From NCBI RefSeq assembly GCF_905475395.1, contig NC_058338.1, positions 5,036,935 to 5,100,934 on the forward strand: a DNA stretch of 64,000 nucleotides, in the 5' to 3' direction. Both the position numbers and the translations under genes were made by a program. A model generated the notes under the pieces. The model worked only from the letters and a program-made list of their open reading frames with translations, was not told the DNA's origin and searched no databases. Below are positions 24,465 to 36,600 of the stretch, in pieces. Each line of letters starts with the position of its first letter. The first letter of the stretch is position 1. This DNA comes from Chrysoperla carnea (Eukaryota > Arthropoda > Insecta > Neuroptera > Chrysopidae).

Positions 24465-25521
24465 TTTATAGGACGATCGCTTAGCGCAAAATTATCATCT
24501 AATGTGTCTACTTTAATGTAAGTCTATGGTTAGTACCTCATAAACCAAACAGTTTTCGAAATATTCGAAAATAAAAACCATATTCAAAGATTGTATACGA
24601 AAATATTATTGCGCTAAACGAACCTTCTATAACAGTGAATATGTAAAGTTGTTTCCAGGAAGAATGATCAAACCTATTTTGTTATTCCCACCTAACCTCG
24701 AAGCTTTAAAAAAATAGGACTGATCTACACACATTCACCACTCTTGGAAGCAACTATAGCTCATTGACATTCCATTAATCATTCTTCATTACTAATAGAT
24801 ACTAATAATAATTAACATTTTTAATAATTATTAAAAATTAATTTATAAAAATACAAAAAGTGATTAATATTCTTAAAACTAATTGAAGTCCAATTAAATT
24901 CATGATAATTGAATTTATTATATATTTTAAATGAAAAAAATGTACAGCGTGTTTACGTGAAAATAAACCATACTAATTCTTCTCCAAGTAAATATGGCAG
25001 AAAGTCTGATACACGAAATTCTAAACAAGTGACTGAATGGAACAAAATGGCGATAAATGATTCCTAAAAAATTATACATTTATCAACGGAAGTGACTAAA
25101 ATATATTTAAATAGAAAAGGTAAGCAGCTATCGTACAGCTGGGCTGGTATACCCGAGGTTGCAGGTTCAATTCTCGTTCGGTGTGTATTTGTCTTCATAT
25201 TTCTAGCATTTACGTCAAAAATGTTAAAAATTGTTCAAACATATCCGCATTCCGCAATGCGATACCCGTGGCTAAAGACACGCTAGAGAAATTATATACA
25301 AATGATACAAAAATTTACTTCTTTTTTATTTATAGGCAATTTTATTGCAAATATGATATACAAATTACATAATGATCAAAATTAAATCTTAATATTATTT
25401 TTCTAGAGTGTTTTTTCTTAAGCGGTACAGTTTTAGATCGTTAGTTTATTTTTCGCCAGTAGTCAGTACGATAAGCTTGAAAAAGAGGAATAAATCATGG
25501 AATTTGATAATGATTTAGTAA
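24465..25521. other. 3' flank of the bHLH gene
   Basis: 3' UTR-like AT-rich sequence. At 25130-25175 gcaggttcaattctcg resembles a Pol III B box of a decayed SINE, too weak to call. No other gene is seen. Confidence 0.4.
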
Positions 25522-25684
25522 ACCAATGAGTATGAGAGAATACATGTACATTAAGCAATGTGGATAAGAAAGATACTATTAGATGTCTCCTTGCATGCTT
25601 GTGAATAGTAGCAGTACAAGCATCTAATTCTATCTTTGTTATACAAATTGCGTAATGTATATGTACTCTCTCACACTCATTAAT
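25522..25684. repeat. Hairpin-forming foldback element
   Basis: Arms at about 25522-25585 and 25620-25684 pair over about 62 bp (for example gagtatgagagaatacatgt against acatatactctctcacactc reversed) around a 35-bp loop. Mismatches are scattered. It is likely a MITE; a transcript would fold into a long hairpin. Confidence 0.7.
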
Positions 25685-27138
25685 GTACTATGGGAAATTA
25701 TTTAAAAAACAGTATGTATATGGAAACTGTTTTCAAAATTCAACGAAGGTTTTATTGATTCTTTCAAAAGAAATTTCTATCCATAAGCGAATTGTGATAG
25801 TTTAATTTCTCGTAAACATTTTTTTTAAAAAAATGAAGATATTTTGTAAAACTTTGTGCAATACTAATGTTATTTTAGTCTTTAAATTATTATTTATTTT
25901 AAATTTTTAACATAACTAATATTTTTAATAAAAGAAATGTTATTGTTTTCACTAAATTATTAACAATACATATGTTTAATTTATTTCCAAAAAATAGTTA
26001 ACAAATTTTTTTTATATTAAAACAAGAAAAATTCTATAAAAAAAAATATATATTTAAAAAAAAAAAAAAACTATTCTCTTTTATTTGAAATATTCCCCGA
26101 AACATAGACCTTGGTCAAGTAGTCTAGTCAACAAGTTTATATTTGATGAATTATAGAAATAATGGTCGTAAAAATACGTGTGATAGATTTTTGAATTCGC
26201 AATGATCTCTAGAAAAATGTGCCAAAAGCGTTTTAAATAATTAAATATGAAAGAAAAAGTTATATCCTTCTACGCCAATGTTTCATTATCCATAGTCCTC
26301 TGGAACAGCAATGCCATCTTAATTTAATGCAATTTTAGGATCATACTTTTAATACAGAGATAGTGGTCCTTTACCTCTACACTCCATAGTAGGGACTTCA
26401 CCAAACTCATCTATGAATAGCCATCTTTTAAAATATTGTTGAACTAACAGAACTTCAACCTGAGGTATTCATTAAAATAGTGCGTTAATACCATCTTTTG
26501 AAGAACAACAAAACTATCAACTCTTATTAATAAATTACCTCTCTGCTTACACACTCCATATTAATAACTAAAAAAAAAATTTGAAAAAGGTTTATTCATG
26601 CATTTTTTACGACACACTGCCTGTGATTTTGAATTAAAAAACGGTATAATTTGTTTTGAATAAATTTTATTATCAAATAGATGAATTAAATTTATATAAT
26701 AATAATTAAATGTGTTGGTATAGTTAAATCACACTGTAGTTTTTTCTTTAATAATAGTTATCAATAAAATAGTACACTTGTTTTAGGTAGTATTGTATTT
26801 GTATCATTATGTAAATGTAAATAGTAACGAAGCCTGTATTTTTTTTATTTATTAATAAAATGAATGTAATTTTTATTTTAACTGCTCACAAATTGAAGGA
26901 AATCATTGTAGAATTTTTTCCATTGGCAGCCTTAATCTTTCTAAATACGTCATTTTTTGTTTTGAAAACGAATAACTCGACCAATAGAGGTCGTAAGGAA
27001 CTGTGTTAAAAATAATCACATTTTAAAACAGCAATAAATAGCTTTCAAATTGAACTTGTGAAAATATTATTGCATCTCGTAAACGCTTTCATAGATCATA
27101 GAAATCATTAGATAGTTTGTCTCACTCTTACGACCCCA
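25685..27138. other. AT-rich non-coding stretch
   Basis: No gene or assignable element is seen. Confidence 0.4.
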
Positions 27139-27301
27139 CTGATCTCTATTTAACTGGATAGGGGATCCCACGTATTGAAATTGGTCTGAATTTGATATAT
27201 ATATATACATATACTAGCGCCACCAAATAAGTGGCTAGAACTAAACAAATATGTATGTGTTTACGTCATATAGATCATCTATCCAGTTATATAAAGATCA
27301 G
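27139..27301. repeat. Short TIR element, 163 bp
   Basis: Ends at 27139-27161 (ctgatctctatttaactgga) and 27279-27301 (inverted: ctgatctttatataactgga) match at 20 of 23 positions. The 117-bp interior is non-coding. Confidence 0.6.
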
Positions 27302-29340
27302 TTTTCAACCATCAGCAAAGAAGAGTAAAATAAATTAAAAAGAAAAAGAGCAGCATAACTAGAAACAATAAGGTTTCAAATAAGGTTATGGTAATTAATG
27401 CCCAATCATTTTGGTGGAGAAATAGGACTTAGAAATTTCAGAAAAAATGTTTAATGTTTCATTTCAATTTGTGATTTGTTTATATTAAAAAACCTGTCCA
27501 TTAAATTATATTTTTTGAAATATTTATGTGCTATTATAATAGTATATATGGTGCAACAAGTCTTTCTACACGATTTTCCGTGCAATGGAAATGGGTAAGG
27601 AAAAATAACATGTACCCAGTTGTCACACAAGAAACAGTTTTCAAAATGCTCCGTTAATTCCCAATATTTCAGTATAATTTATTATACTATTCCCTATTTT
27701 TTAGAACTTTTTAAAGATTAAGGCCACACTGAAGTTGAACGTCTATGGGAGATCAAATTGATTTTTTTGCAATTTAATTGATAAACTTTGAAGAAATTAC
27801 ACTTAAAGACAAAATTAACCGTCCACATTTCATTTACAAATTTTAGTTAGTGATGAAAGGCATTTTCGAGCTTGAAATGTCACAATCAGTAAGAATGACT
27901 TTTTATCGTGACAGAAAAATAAAATTAAAAATCAAACTAATCAAAGTAGAATTGTTTGATAAGCTGCGAATGTCAAGTTTCCTTAAACCCTCCCCTTCTC
28001 TAATCACATCTTGTCACCCTAAGTGATACTCCTCCCCTTTTAGTAGGCAAACGTGATTTATGATATTTATGATAGTCCCTTATCTCCTCCTACATATCAG
28101 CTTTCGAAAAAGTCCTCTTTAAGTGGCTCGCGGTATTTTAGCTTGAAAAAAATGCAAAAAAATGACTTTTAAAAAATCTGCCATAAAACCTTTAATCGAG
28201 GAAATAAGGGATTACTGGATTCGACTGTTTTTTTTACAAACGCCCTTTTTTACAGCTATGAGTAAAGTTTTAACAAAATAATTTAATGTACAGGCTCGCT
28301 CATCAATGTTGAAGTTTTTATTTAAAATGTTTTATTTATTGATCATTATTTTTTATAATATAATTAGTTATTAAAAACATTATAAAAATATACAACAAAA
28401 AATATAAAATCAAAAACTGTTTTTTAAAAAATAATAATAATAATTAATAATAATAGTTATTATGGCAGCATTGTTTTTTTTTTTTTAAATAATTATTGAT
28501 TATTTATTGATAGTCAATAATAAAAAAAATTATTGTATTTTATTGTAAGTAAAAATACTTAATAAGTACTTATTTTTTTAAATATTTTTTTTTTAGTTCT
28601 AGGAGTCAGTTTTAAGTATTTGACAGCCATTTCAAAACAGATAGAAAGGTTGTTTCCCAACAAGATTCTTAAAATACTAAAATTTTCATAGCGAGGGATT
28701 TCTTTTTCAGTCCCTATATTCTTAATCTTTTCGATTGTTCATCTATGACACGAAACTAACAACAGCCTCTGAAATTTTTAACTGATTTGAAATGGCCGTC
28801 AAGTACTATACGACTGGTCTTAGACCTAATTATAAGAAATTTATTTTAAATGAATTCTAAATTCTGACCATGTTTTGCTTTAATTTGTGACTTAAAGTAT
28901 ATTCTGAAATCAGAGAGAATCAAGATTTCATTTTTTGTCAATACTTCATAACAGAGAAGTTGCATTAATTTTTTTTGATCAGTTGTGACGTCTTGATGTC
29001 CGTTGAGACAGGCAGCCAATCTGAATCACGCCAAATTCACATTTTTCAACTTGTTTTCTTGTTATATTATTTTAATGACCACTTTTAGATTTCTTCCACT
29101 GTCTTTATTCTCTCTGATTTAAAAGTGAACATTATATTTCCTTGATTCATTTAAAATAAATATTTATTGATAATAATAATAATTAATATTAATAGTTTTT
29201 ATATTAATTAATAGTTTTTATTTATTTAATAATAATAATAATATATTTTTTGTATATTTAGTAAAACCTAAATTCATTTTTTAATGTTTTTTAAGCACCA
29301 TTTTCAAAAATTATGTAGTAAATTTTTTTTTTAAATTAAT
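27302..29340. other. Very AT-rich non-coding stretch
   Basis: ATT/AAT trinucleotide runs at about 28425-28510 and 29165-29245. No gene is recognised. Confidence 0.45.
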
Positions 29341-29989
29341 TACAGTCAAAATCTGTTATAGCGACAACATAGTTTATAAGAACGAATCGATTATTACGAT
29401 GAATTAGCAGGATGTAACTGTTTATAACAATATCTAATAAAAAAATCACTTATCGGTTATGGCGACCAATTTGTAAAGCCTTAAAGTCTAACTCTAAACA
29501 GTTATGGAATTCAATGGTTCTTTCACTTTCTCCGAAGAGAATAAAAATTCGATCGTCAAACCACAAGCAGGAAAATAAAAGAGTTGGGGAGATTGGGAGC
29601 CCCCAAATCGACTCTTTTTCTTTGCAGAAGAGTGATTTTAATGATCTAGTAATAAAATTAGCTCCTAGTGATATTTTTCTCAGAAGATAAAGTATTCTTG
29701 TTAGATCCTGCTTTTTTCACCTTCTGCCAAAGTAGCTACTGGCTAACAAAAAACATGAATATAGCTTTTACAATCATAGAAAACATATAAAATTAGAGAA
29801 ATTCAAAATATTCCTAGAAATCCATTTTTTAGATTTTGTTTTCCTGTATTAATCCTCAAATTGATCGATTCAGTTCTTGATTGGCAGTAGGAGAAGAAAA
29901 TAAAGTACTATCGAATATTATATCAATTATAATTACAGCCATTTTAGGGCTCTTTAATGTAACCGTCATTATAACCGGTTTTGACTATA
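29341..29989. mobile_element. Second pogo-like TIR element, 645 bp
   Basis: Bounded by TA (29341-29342 and 29988-29989). The left end reads cagtcaaaatctgttatagc and the right end, reversed, reads tagtcaaaaccggttataat. These resemble Tc1/mariner (pogo) ends with TA target duplication. The interior lacks a transposase frame. Confidence 0.7.
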
Positions 29990-30344
29990 TTAGGTAATTT
30001 TTTTTTTTAAATTTATTTAATTATTTATTTTTTTTTTATAAAATAATGACTGTGATTCTCTCAATATCAATTATTTATAATATTTTAATAATTATTAATG
30101 ATTAATATTTTTATTATAATAATTAATATTTTATTTGTTTTCTTCGTTTTAATAAAAAATATTACCAAAAATTGTATAAAAAAGTCTGTACAAAAGTGAA
30201 AAAAGAAATTATTCAATTAATTTAATAATTATAAAAAAAAAATTCTAATTTTTTTTTATTATTATATTTAAATTAATTAAGCATTCTCTATCATATGAAC
30301 TACTTTTATAAGTACAGAGCGTTCAAAGTATAGCAAAGATGGTG
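29990..30344. other. AT-rich low-complexity stretch
   Basis: Almost pure A/T with no gene visible. Confidence 0.5.
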
Positions 30345-30595
30345 GTTATTGATAAATGGTAAGTAACATGGTAGTCTAAAGTGAAACTACTGAAAATGGG
30401 TCCACTTCCTGTTTTAATTAGCCAATTGGCGGGGTTGCAATTCCCAGTTATCTGATTTGAATATTTTTGTCATTTATATATTGCCATCTGGTAATATTAA
30501 TTAGAAGTATTGAAAACGGATTCAATTCCTGTTATACTTAGTACCACTTATTATCGTAAGTTGGTGTGCTTGCAACTCTCAGGTATCAATAAGAG
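30345..30595 (+). repeat. Dispersed repeat family C, two diverged halves
   Basis: aactactgaaaatgggtcca, then cttcctgttttaatta (30386 onward), is echoed at about 30508-30545 (agtattgaaaacggattcaa, then ttcctgttatactta). A third copy lies in PIG-A intron 3 at 61265-61400 on the other strand. Non-coding; the family is not named. Confidence 0.6.
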
Positions 30596-31426
30596 GAGAG
30601 ATAATAAAAGAAACACTAGTTTCAGAAATTATAAGATTCATATGATGTAGGCGCCCTGTGTGAGAAGCAAGACGAAGGTATTTGCCCCCTTCGAACTATC
30701 ATCCTTAAATTAATTGTGCGATGATTGGTTGCCCGACGCTCCATTGTTGTTGATTGAATACTAAGCAAAATTATGCCATTGCAGCGGTGTTTGATTTCAG
30801 CAAGTTCTCAGTTAATTCGTATTAATATGTATAATTGTATACACAACTTAAATTTCAAACAGCTGAATCTCAACAGCAAAAATCATTGAATTTGGAACCG
30901 CAATAGCTCATTGGGAAACTATATTTTCTAGTTTTGAAGTCTATTGCAAAAAAAAAATGTTTAAATATAATCTTAGTGATGGAGCTCTGATGATATGAAC
31001 GCTGGCCTAAATTTACTTGAACCTTTTCTAAGTTATTATTTCCATCGAAAACCTTGTCAAGCTTTCTCATCATATTTATAATCTTTTCAGTTGCCAAAAT
31101 TAAAAATTTGTATCGCTATACATCGAACACACTGTACATTTACTAAATTAACAATCATGTAACTATACATACATACATACAAAAATTTGTTTATGGCATT
31201 CAATCTCAAATTATTATAAAAAATTTATTCCTAATTATTCGTCTTACCATGTGACTCGATTTATTAATAATATTTTATCGATTGTACTGCAACTCAATTG
31301 TAGTACAATAACGATTTTAGCACAAATTTTTAACTGTTGGATTTTCATTATTTTTTGGTAACTAATTAACATACAAAACAAACATAAAAAACATTTATTT
31401 TTCTTTTTGTGTTCAATAATTATTTG
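30596..31426. other. Non-coding stretch
   Basis: No gene is recognised. A short catacatacatac run lies near 31167. Confidence 0.4.
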
Positions 31427-31747
31427 GTTGTTTGCCGGGCCGGATTTACACAAAGCGCCGTCCGAGGGCAATGAAAAAAATGCCCCATGTTTCTTTAAGC
31501 TAGTTCTGATACAATAAAATACATATAAAATTTGAAATAAAGAGAAAAATCCCACGCAAATCTTTTTTATGATTGAGAAGATGTTTGTGAAGTTCAAAAG
31601 TATAAAATTTTTTGAAACATTCAACATTTTTTGTCTTGTCGGAGATCGAATTCACATGCACGCTAAATATTTTGACCTTTCGATCAATTTGTCGCCTAGA
31701 GCCATGGCCCATATGACCCAGTATGTAAATCCAGGCCTGGTTGTGTG
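31427..31747. mobile_element. hAT-like MITE, 305 bp
   Basis: Near-identical 8-bp flanks gttgtttg (31427-31434) and gttgtgtg (31740-31747). The ends are ccgggccggatttaca on the left and, reversed, caggcctggatttaca on the right. An 8-bp TSD and a C(A/C)GGGCC-GGATTTA terminus fit the hAT superfamily. There is no transposase. The open frames across it are chance readings. Confidence 0.75.
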
Positions 31748-33674
31748 TTTAATGTATCAATCAATATTAAAAATATTTATAGTAGGAATCATTTATTTAT
31801 AAAAAAAAGTTCATAGTTCACCAAAGAGTATAAGAAAGGGAAAGAAATTCGCTTAAAATTTATTACGATTTTGATAAGATCAAAAATTTAATGCTTTAGC
31901 ATCGTTTTTCAATTCCAGGAAATCCCAAAGAGAGATATGGTCGGAGTACAATCGTAGATATTTTGTAGAACTATAAATGTCAGACTGATCTGGGTACCGG
32001 GTCACTCCTTCGCGTTAAAGGGAATGATGGACTTCTCAAACTCCCCATTCACCTGAGTCTGTCATTTCCATGGCAAGATGTTTCGTAATTCCAAATCAAG
32101 GAATGGCTACGGACACAGAAGAGTCCTTGATCTAGATGCTAGGAATCCATTTGCGGTAGCCCTCTTATGTATTATTATTATTATTAACAGCCTTTTCGAT
32201 ATCACAATGAATCATATGGTTTTTAAGTGTGTTTCACCCCAGGAGTTTTTCCAAACATTAAACTGTTAATATCTCGAAAACGGCTAACTTTTATAGTAGC
32301 TATACTTGATTGCAAAAATCGACATTTGACTCTCTCTTTCCTATGCTCTTTGATAATTTTTATTGAATGTATCAGTAAATGCATTAAATTTTTAACTATA
32401 AAAAAATGAAAGAAAAAACTTTGCATAAAATTTAAAATGTAGTATATATATAGTGTTGAAACACACGCATGCGCAATGCACAATATATAAACGTTTATTA
32501 CAAATTATTTTTAAAAAATATTTTTATAAAAAAGATCACACATTATTTTTTATTTTAAATTTAATTTCTTTTAAATCCATCGGTGGTATACTCAATTGTT
32601 TTTAAATTTAAATTCATTTTTGAGATCATCATTTTTATTTTTATAGGAAATGACACATCTATAGGAAATGTTTCATTTTAAATTAATCAGACGCATGACC
32701 AAGATGTAAATTTTGATTTAAAACAAATCTTGTTTATTTTGTCTTCAAACCAGGACCACCTTTGGTATTTTGAAAGATCCTGGGAAAGATCCATAAAGAT
32801 CACAGGTATGTAAAACCAATAAAAGAAACATAATACTAATACTTCATAAATTTGGGGGCTAGAAACTTCGAAAATCGCATTGCAAATCAATTATTTTGTC
32901 ATTGAATCATGTATTTACTGCGTAGAAATGTAACGAAAGCTGCAAAGAATGATTTTTTTTATAGCAGGACAAGAGAGGCTTACTCGAAACCTTACACTAA
33001 TATACCGAGTGCCTTAGAATTATTGCCTAGTTTATTTAAAATGAAACACCCTGTGTATTAATTAAATTGATTAATTAACTATCTATATTTTGTTTATAAT
33101 AATTTTATAAAATACGAAGCATCATCTACAACAGCAGTTATTAGTACTAAATATTTGTTTTAATAAATAAATAATAATATACAACAATATTCATCCCCTC
33201 TCCTCTCAAATTCTTTTTTTTTTAACCCATTTACAGTTCTAAATGAGAGTAAGAATATTATAGGTCCGAGAAATCGGTCTTTTTAAAGGATTTTTGGACT
33301 AATTTAAATAATAAGTGTATCAGGCAAACATGTTTCGAATGTAACATTTTTTCATTAAGATCATTAAGAAGTTACAACAGGTATTTCAAAACTATTTTTA
33401 AAACATGTTCTACTGATACTAATTTAAGCAAATATTTGATTTTATTCACATGGTTAATTAAAACCCAACAAACTTACAAAATTCAATTTTTTGTTAAATA
33501 CTTTCCAAGATTCATAGATACGTTTGACTGAGCAATATATAGCACCGGGATAAAACCCAAACCCACACACTATTATTCAAACTCTCATTTATCGCGGTTA
33601 AATTCAAATCGAATCTTATTTTGTATAATAATATGACACAAACAAAATATATAACACATTTATAAAACACAACA
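31748..33674. other. 3' flank of the MRL adaptor gene
   Basis: No gene is recognised. The right end should contain the 3' UTR of the minus-strand adaptor gene. AT-rich throughout. Confidence 0.4.
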
Positions 33675-36600
33675 TCAATATAACTTCGTGCCATTATTAC
33701 AAAGAGTCTGTTGTTGCACATGCGCATTACTATTGCTGCTAGTACTCAATTGAGTTGTTTCACTACGTAATGGTGGCGGTGGAGGTTTACGTTTGCAACG
33801 TACACCTCCAACGGTAGATGATGATGTGGTTGACGATGATATTGACGAGGGACGTCGTTGAATTGAAACTGGTTGCGTTGAATACACATTATTCGATGTT
33901 GGATACACATTCTCATATAAATTATCAACTAAAACATCACCCACGCCACCGTAATGTTGTTCCACCCAATTGGATACATTTGTTTCGCGATAATCATCAC
34001 CAGGTGGTGGATCACGGAATCCTAACACTTCGTGTGGTGTTGTTGTCGGTTCTAATTTACATTTCTGCGCAACTTGCCATTTTTTTCGCATCACTCGTTG
34101 TAAATCTTTCAGGAATTCCGTTGGTGGAGCAGAAGCTGAATTTGATAATTTTTTCGGTGATGTTAGCTTCGTTTTTTCTGAGCGTTTAGGTACTGGAGGT
34201 GGTGGAAGAACTGATACATCCCCCATCGAGTCTTCGTGGTCTCCATTTGTCGTGGGTGGTAAATTGAATGTAATTTTCTTGATTACCTTCTTAGGACTTT
34301 TTATATGTGTGCCAGTACCACTCGTTGGTGGTACTGAACCTATAGTGTTTGGTCGTATAGTTCCAGTTGCTTGATTAAAGAATATTTGCTGTGGGGATGC
34401 AGTACCGTTTGGTGTTAAATCACCACCACTGCTACTTGTTGACGATGATCGTATTTTATTTTGGTGTAGTTTTAACGTATCACAGTATGGTGTAGCTGTT
34501 GGAGGTGGCGGTGGTGGAGGCAATGATATTAATGATAACTGTGAACCTGATATATGATCGTTGCCAATATTTGAATGTAAAGAGGGTAATTCACCAGGTC
34601 CCGGTGGTGGCGGTAACGAATCTAACGATAATGTTGATTTAAATAGGTCATCTTGATTCGATAATATTGGAGGCGGTGGAGGAGGTGGTGGTAAATCCTC
34701 ATTTGATTGTGGATGATGGTAATGTTGATAATGCCGTTGATGATGATTTTGTTCTTCATGTGTCGTTGGCGGAGGTGGTAACGATGCTATTGGTTCATCC
34801 TGTACAAAAAATTAAGAAATTTAACAACTAAAAAAGTTGATTGTTTAAAACAGTCATTCCCAAAGGTCTATAGGGTTTGCCATTTTTTATGTCGGCAATT
34901 AAACTATGAAAAATTTTGAAGAAAAAAAAAAGAACCGATTTCTAGTTGAGATATTTTTATTCAACGGCTGGGGATATATCTAAATTATGACAAATTTGTA
35001 AATGGTCTATAAGCCAAAAATGTTTGGGACTTACTGGTTTAAAGAATTTAAGAAATCAGCATAACTTACCATTGAAGATGATGTAGTAACATGAGCACCA
35101 GGATATATAGGACTAGACGAAGATGTTGGTGTTAAATTATGATCACTTTTAATTGAATCCATTGACGAACATGATGTACGTATTCGATTATAACTATGCT
35201 GATAACGTTTTAATGTACTATTCTCATCTACAGTTCCACCTGAAGACGATGATTTTCTTCTATTTGTGGTATGTCTACGAGTTAAGGTACCTGAATTTGT
35301 CGTTATAATATCTCCTGAACCAGGTGACAAATCATCACCATCGTCATCAGCATCATTATCCCGTAGAATTTCTCCCACTTCTTTCAATTGTCGTGTTATA
35401 CTTGTTAATGGAAGACTTGGTTTCATTGATGGTTTCCGTTTTATCGTGCCCATAGGAAATTCTGAATCAAATGCATTTGTTGTTTCTGTCGAAGATCTCC
35501 ACTGGTTATCACCCCCATCGGACATACAACCACTGGAACTTGAACTACTTGCCCGACTATGGCGTCCACTAGGTGGTTCTGACGATGGTGGTGGTTGAGA
35601 TTGATTCTGTTTTGCAATCGACGTCACCGAACATGATCTCGCATGTGCTAACATATCTAAATCGTCTTGCGCCAAATCATCAACCAAAATACGATAGTTA
35701 TCCATTAAACGACGACCGTATTTCGCAATTTTCATGGCACACATCCAACGGTCTAACGTTAATTGATCTTCGGCACATAAATATTTGATATATTTTGTTG
35801 ATTTCGAGTGTTGTAATCTAGGATGCTTAATCGCAAAACAATAATCGGTTGGGGCCTTAAATTTTTTCTTCCATCCAACACCGTAATAAATTTGGTTATT
35901 GTCAAACGTGGCCAAACAAATTAAATCTCGACCCAATGATTTAACACCTAGTGATTTGGAATTCATTTCCTTTGGACAATAATAAATTCCCGATGCACGA
36001 AGTATAAAATGATATTTTTTCCAACCTTTTTTCGTATCAGATTTCAAGTATAAATTCGTTTGGAGATCGGGTAATTGAATTAGATTTGTTGGTGAATTAA
36101 AGTATTCTTCAAGCAGTAACATTCGAGAATGATCATCGTAGTATAAATCAGTGTTTGGATCGTCTGTAGATGTTGTTAAATATTGTTCTGGTTGTAAAAA
36201 CATTTGTACTTTATCGTAACGTTCCATAAATATTATCTTATTTTTAGAGTCTCTTGTCCATAACATTAAATTTTCGACTAATAATTCGTGGTCTTCGTAA
36301 ACTCGTTCTAGTTATAAAAAAAAGAAGATAGATTAAATACAGATGATATTGGCGCACGCAAGTTTAAGGTCCTTTTAAAAATACTATCTGAATTTACTTA
36401 CCCATATATAATTCTGGCAAATGTTCAACAATTGCCCATTTCGGATCCATTTGAACATGATTCTTATCAGCTAATAGTCTTGTCACATATCCACAAGTCA
36501 TTTTCTCATCGACTAACAACGATTTTGTGGAACCGTCTGTCGTAAACGCTTTTATAAATAATTTTTTAACAGATGCCTCTTTCATTTTCTCTAATGCCAT

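Noticed and set aside
25130-25175. tRNA or SINE near gcaggttcaattctcg
   Set aside because: Only a B-box-like word is convincing; no A box or body could be matched.
31244-31802. Overlapping frames of 127, 70 and 77 residues as genes
   Set aside because: They run across the hAT-like MITE and AT-rich DNA on both strands. They lack motifs and share no splicing logic.
33818-34189. Plus-strand frames within the MRL adaptor exons (also 35266-35598 and 35573-35788)
   Set aside because: Antisense shadows of the MRL exons, whose frames, phases and domains are clear.
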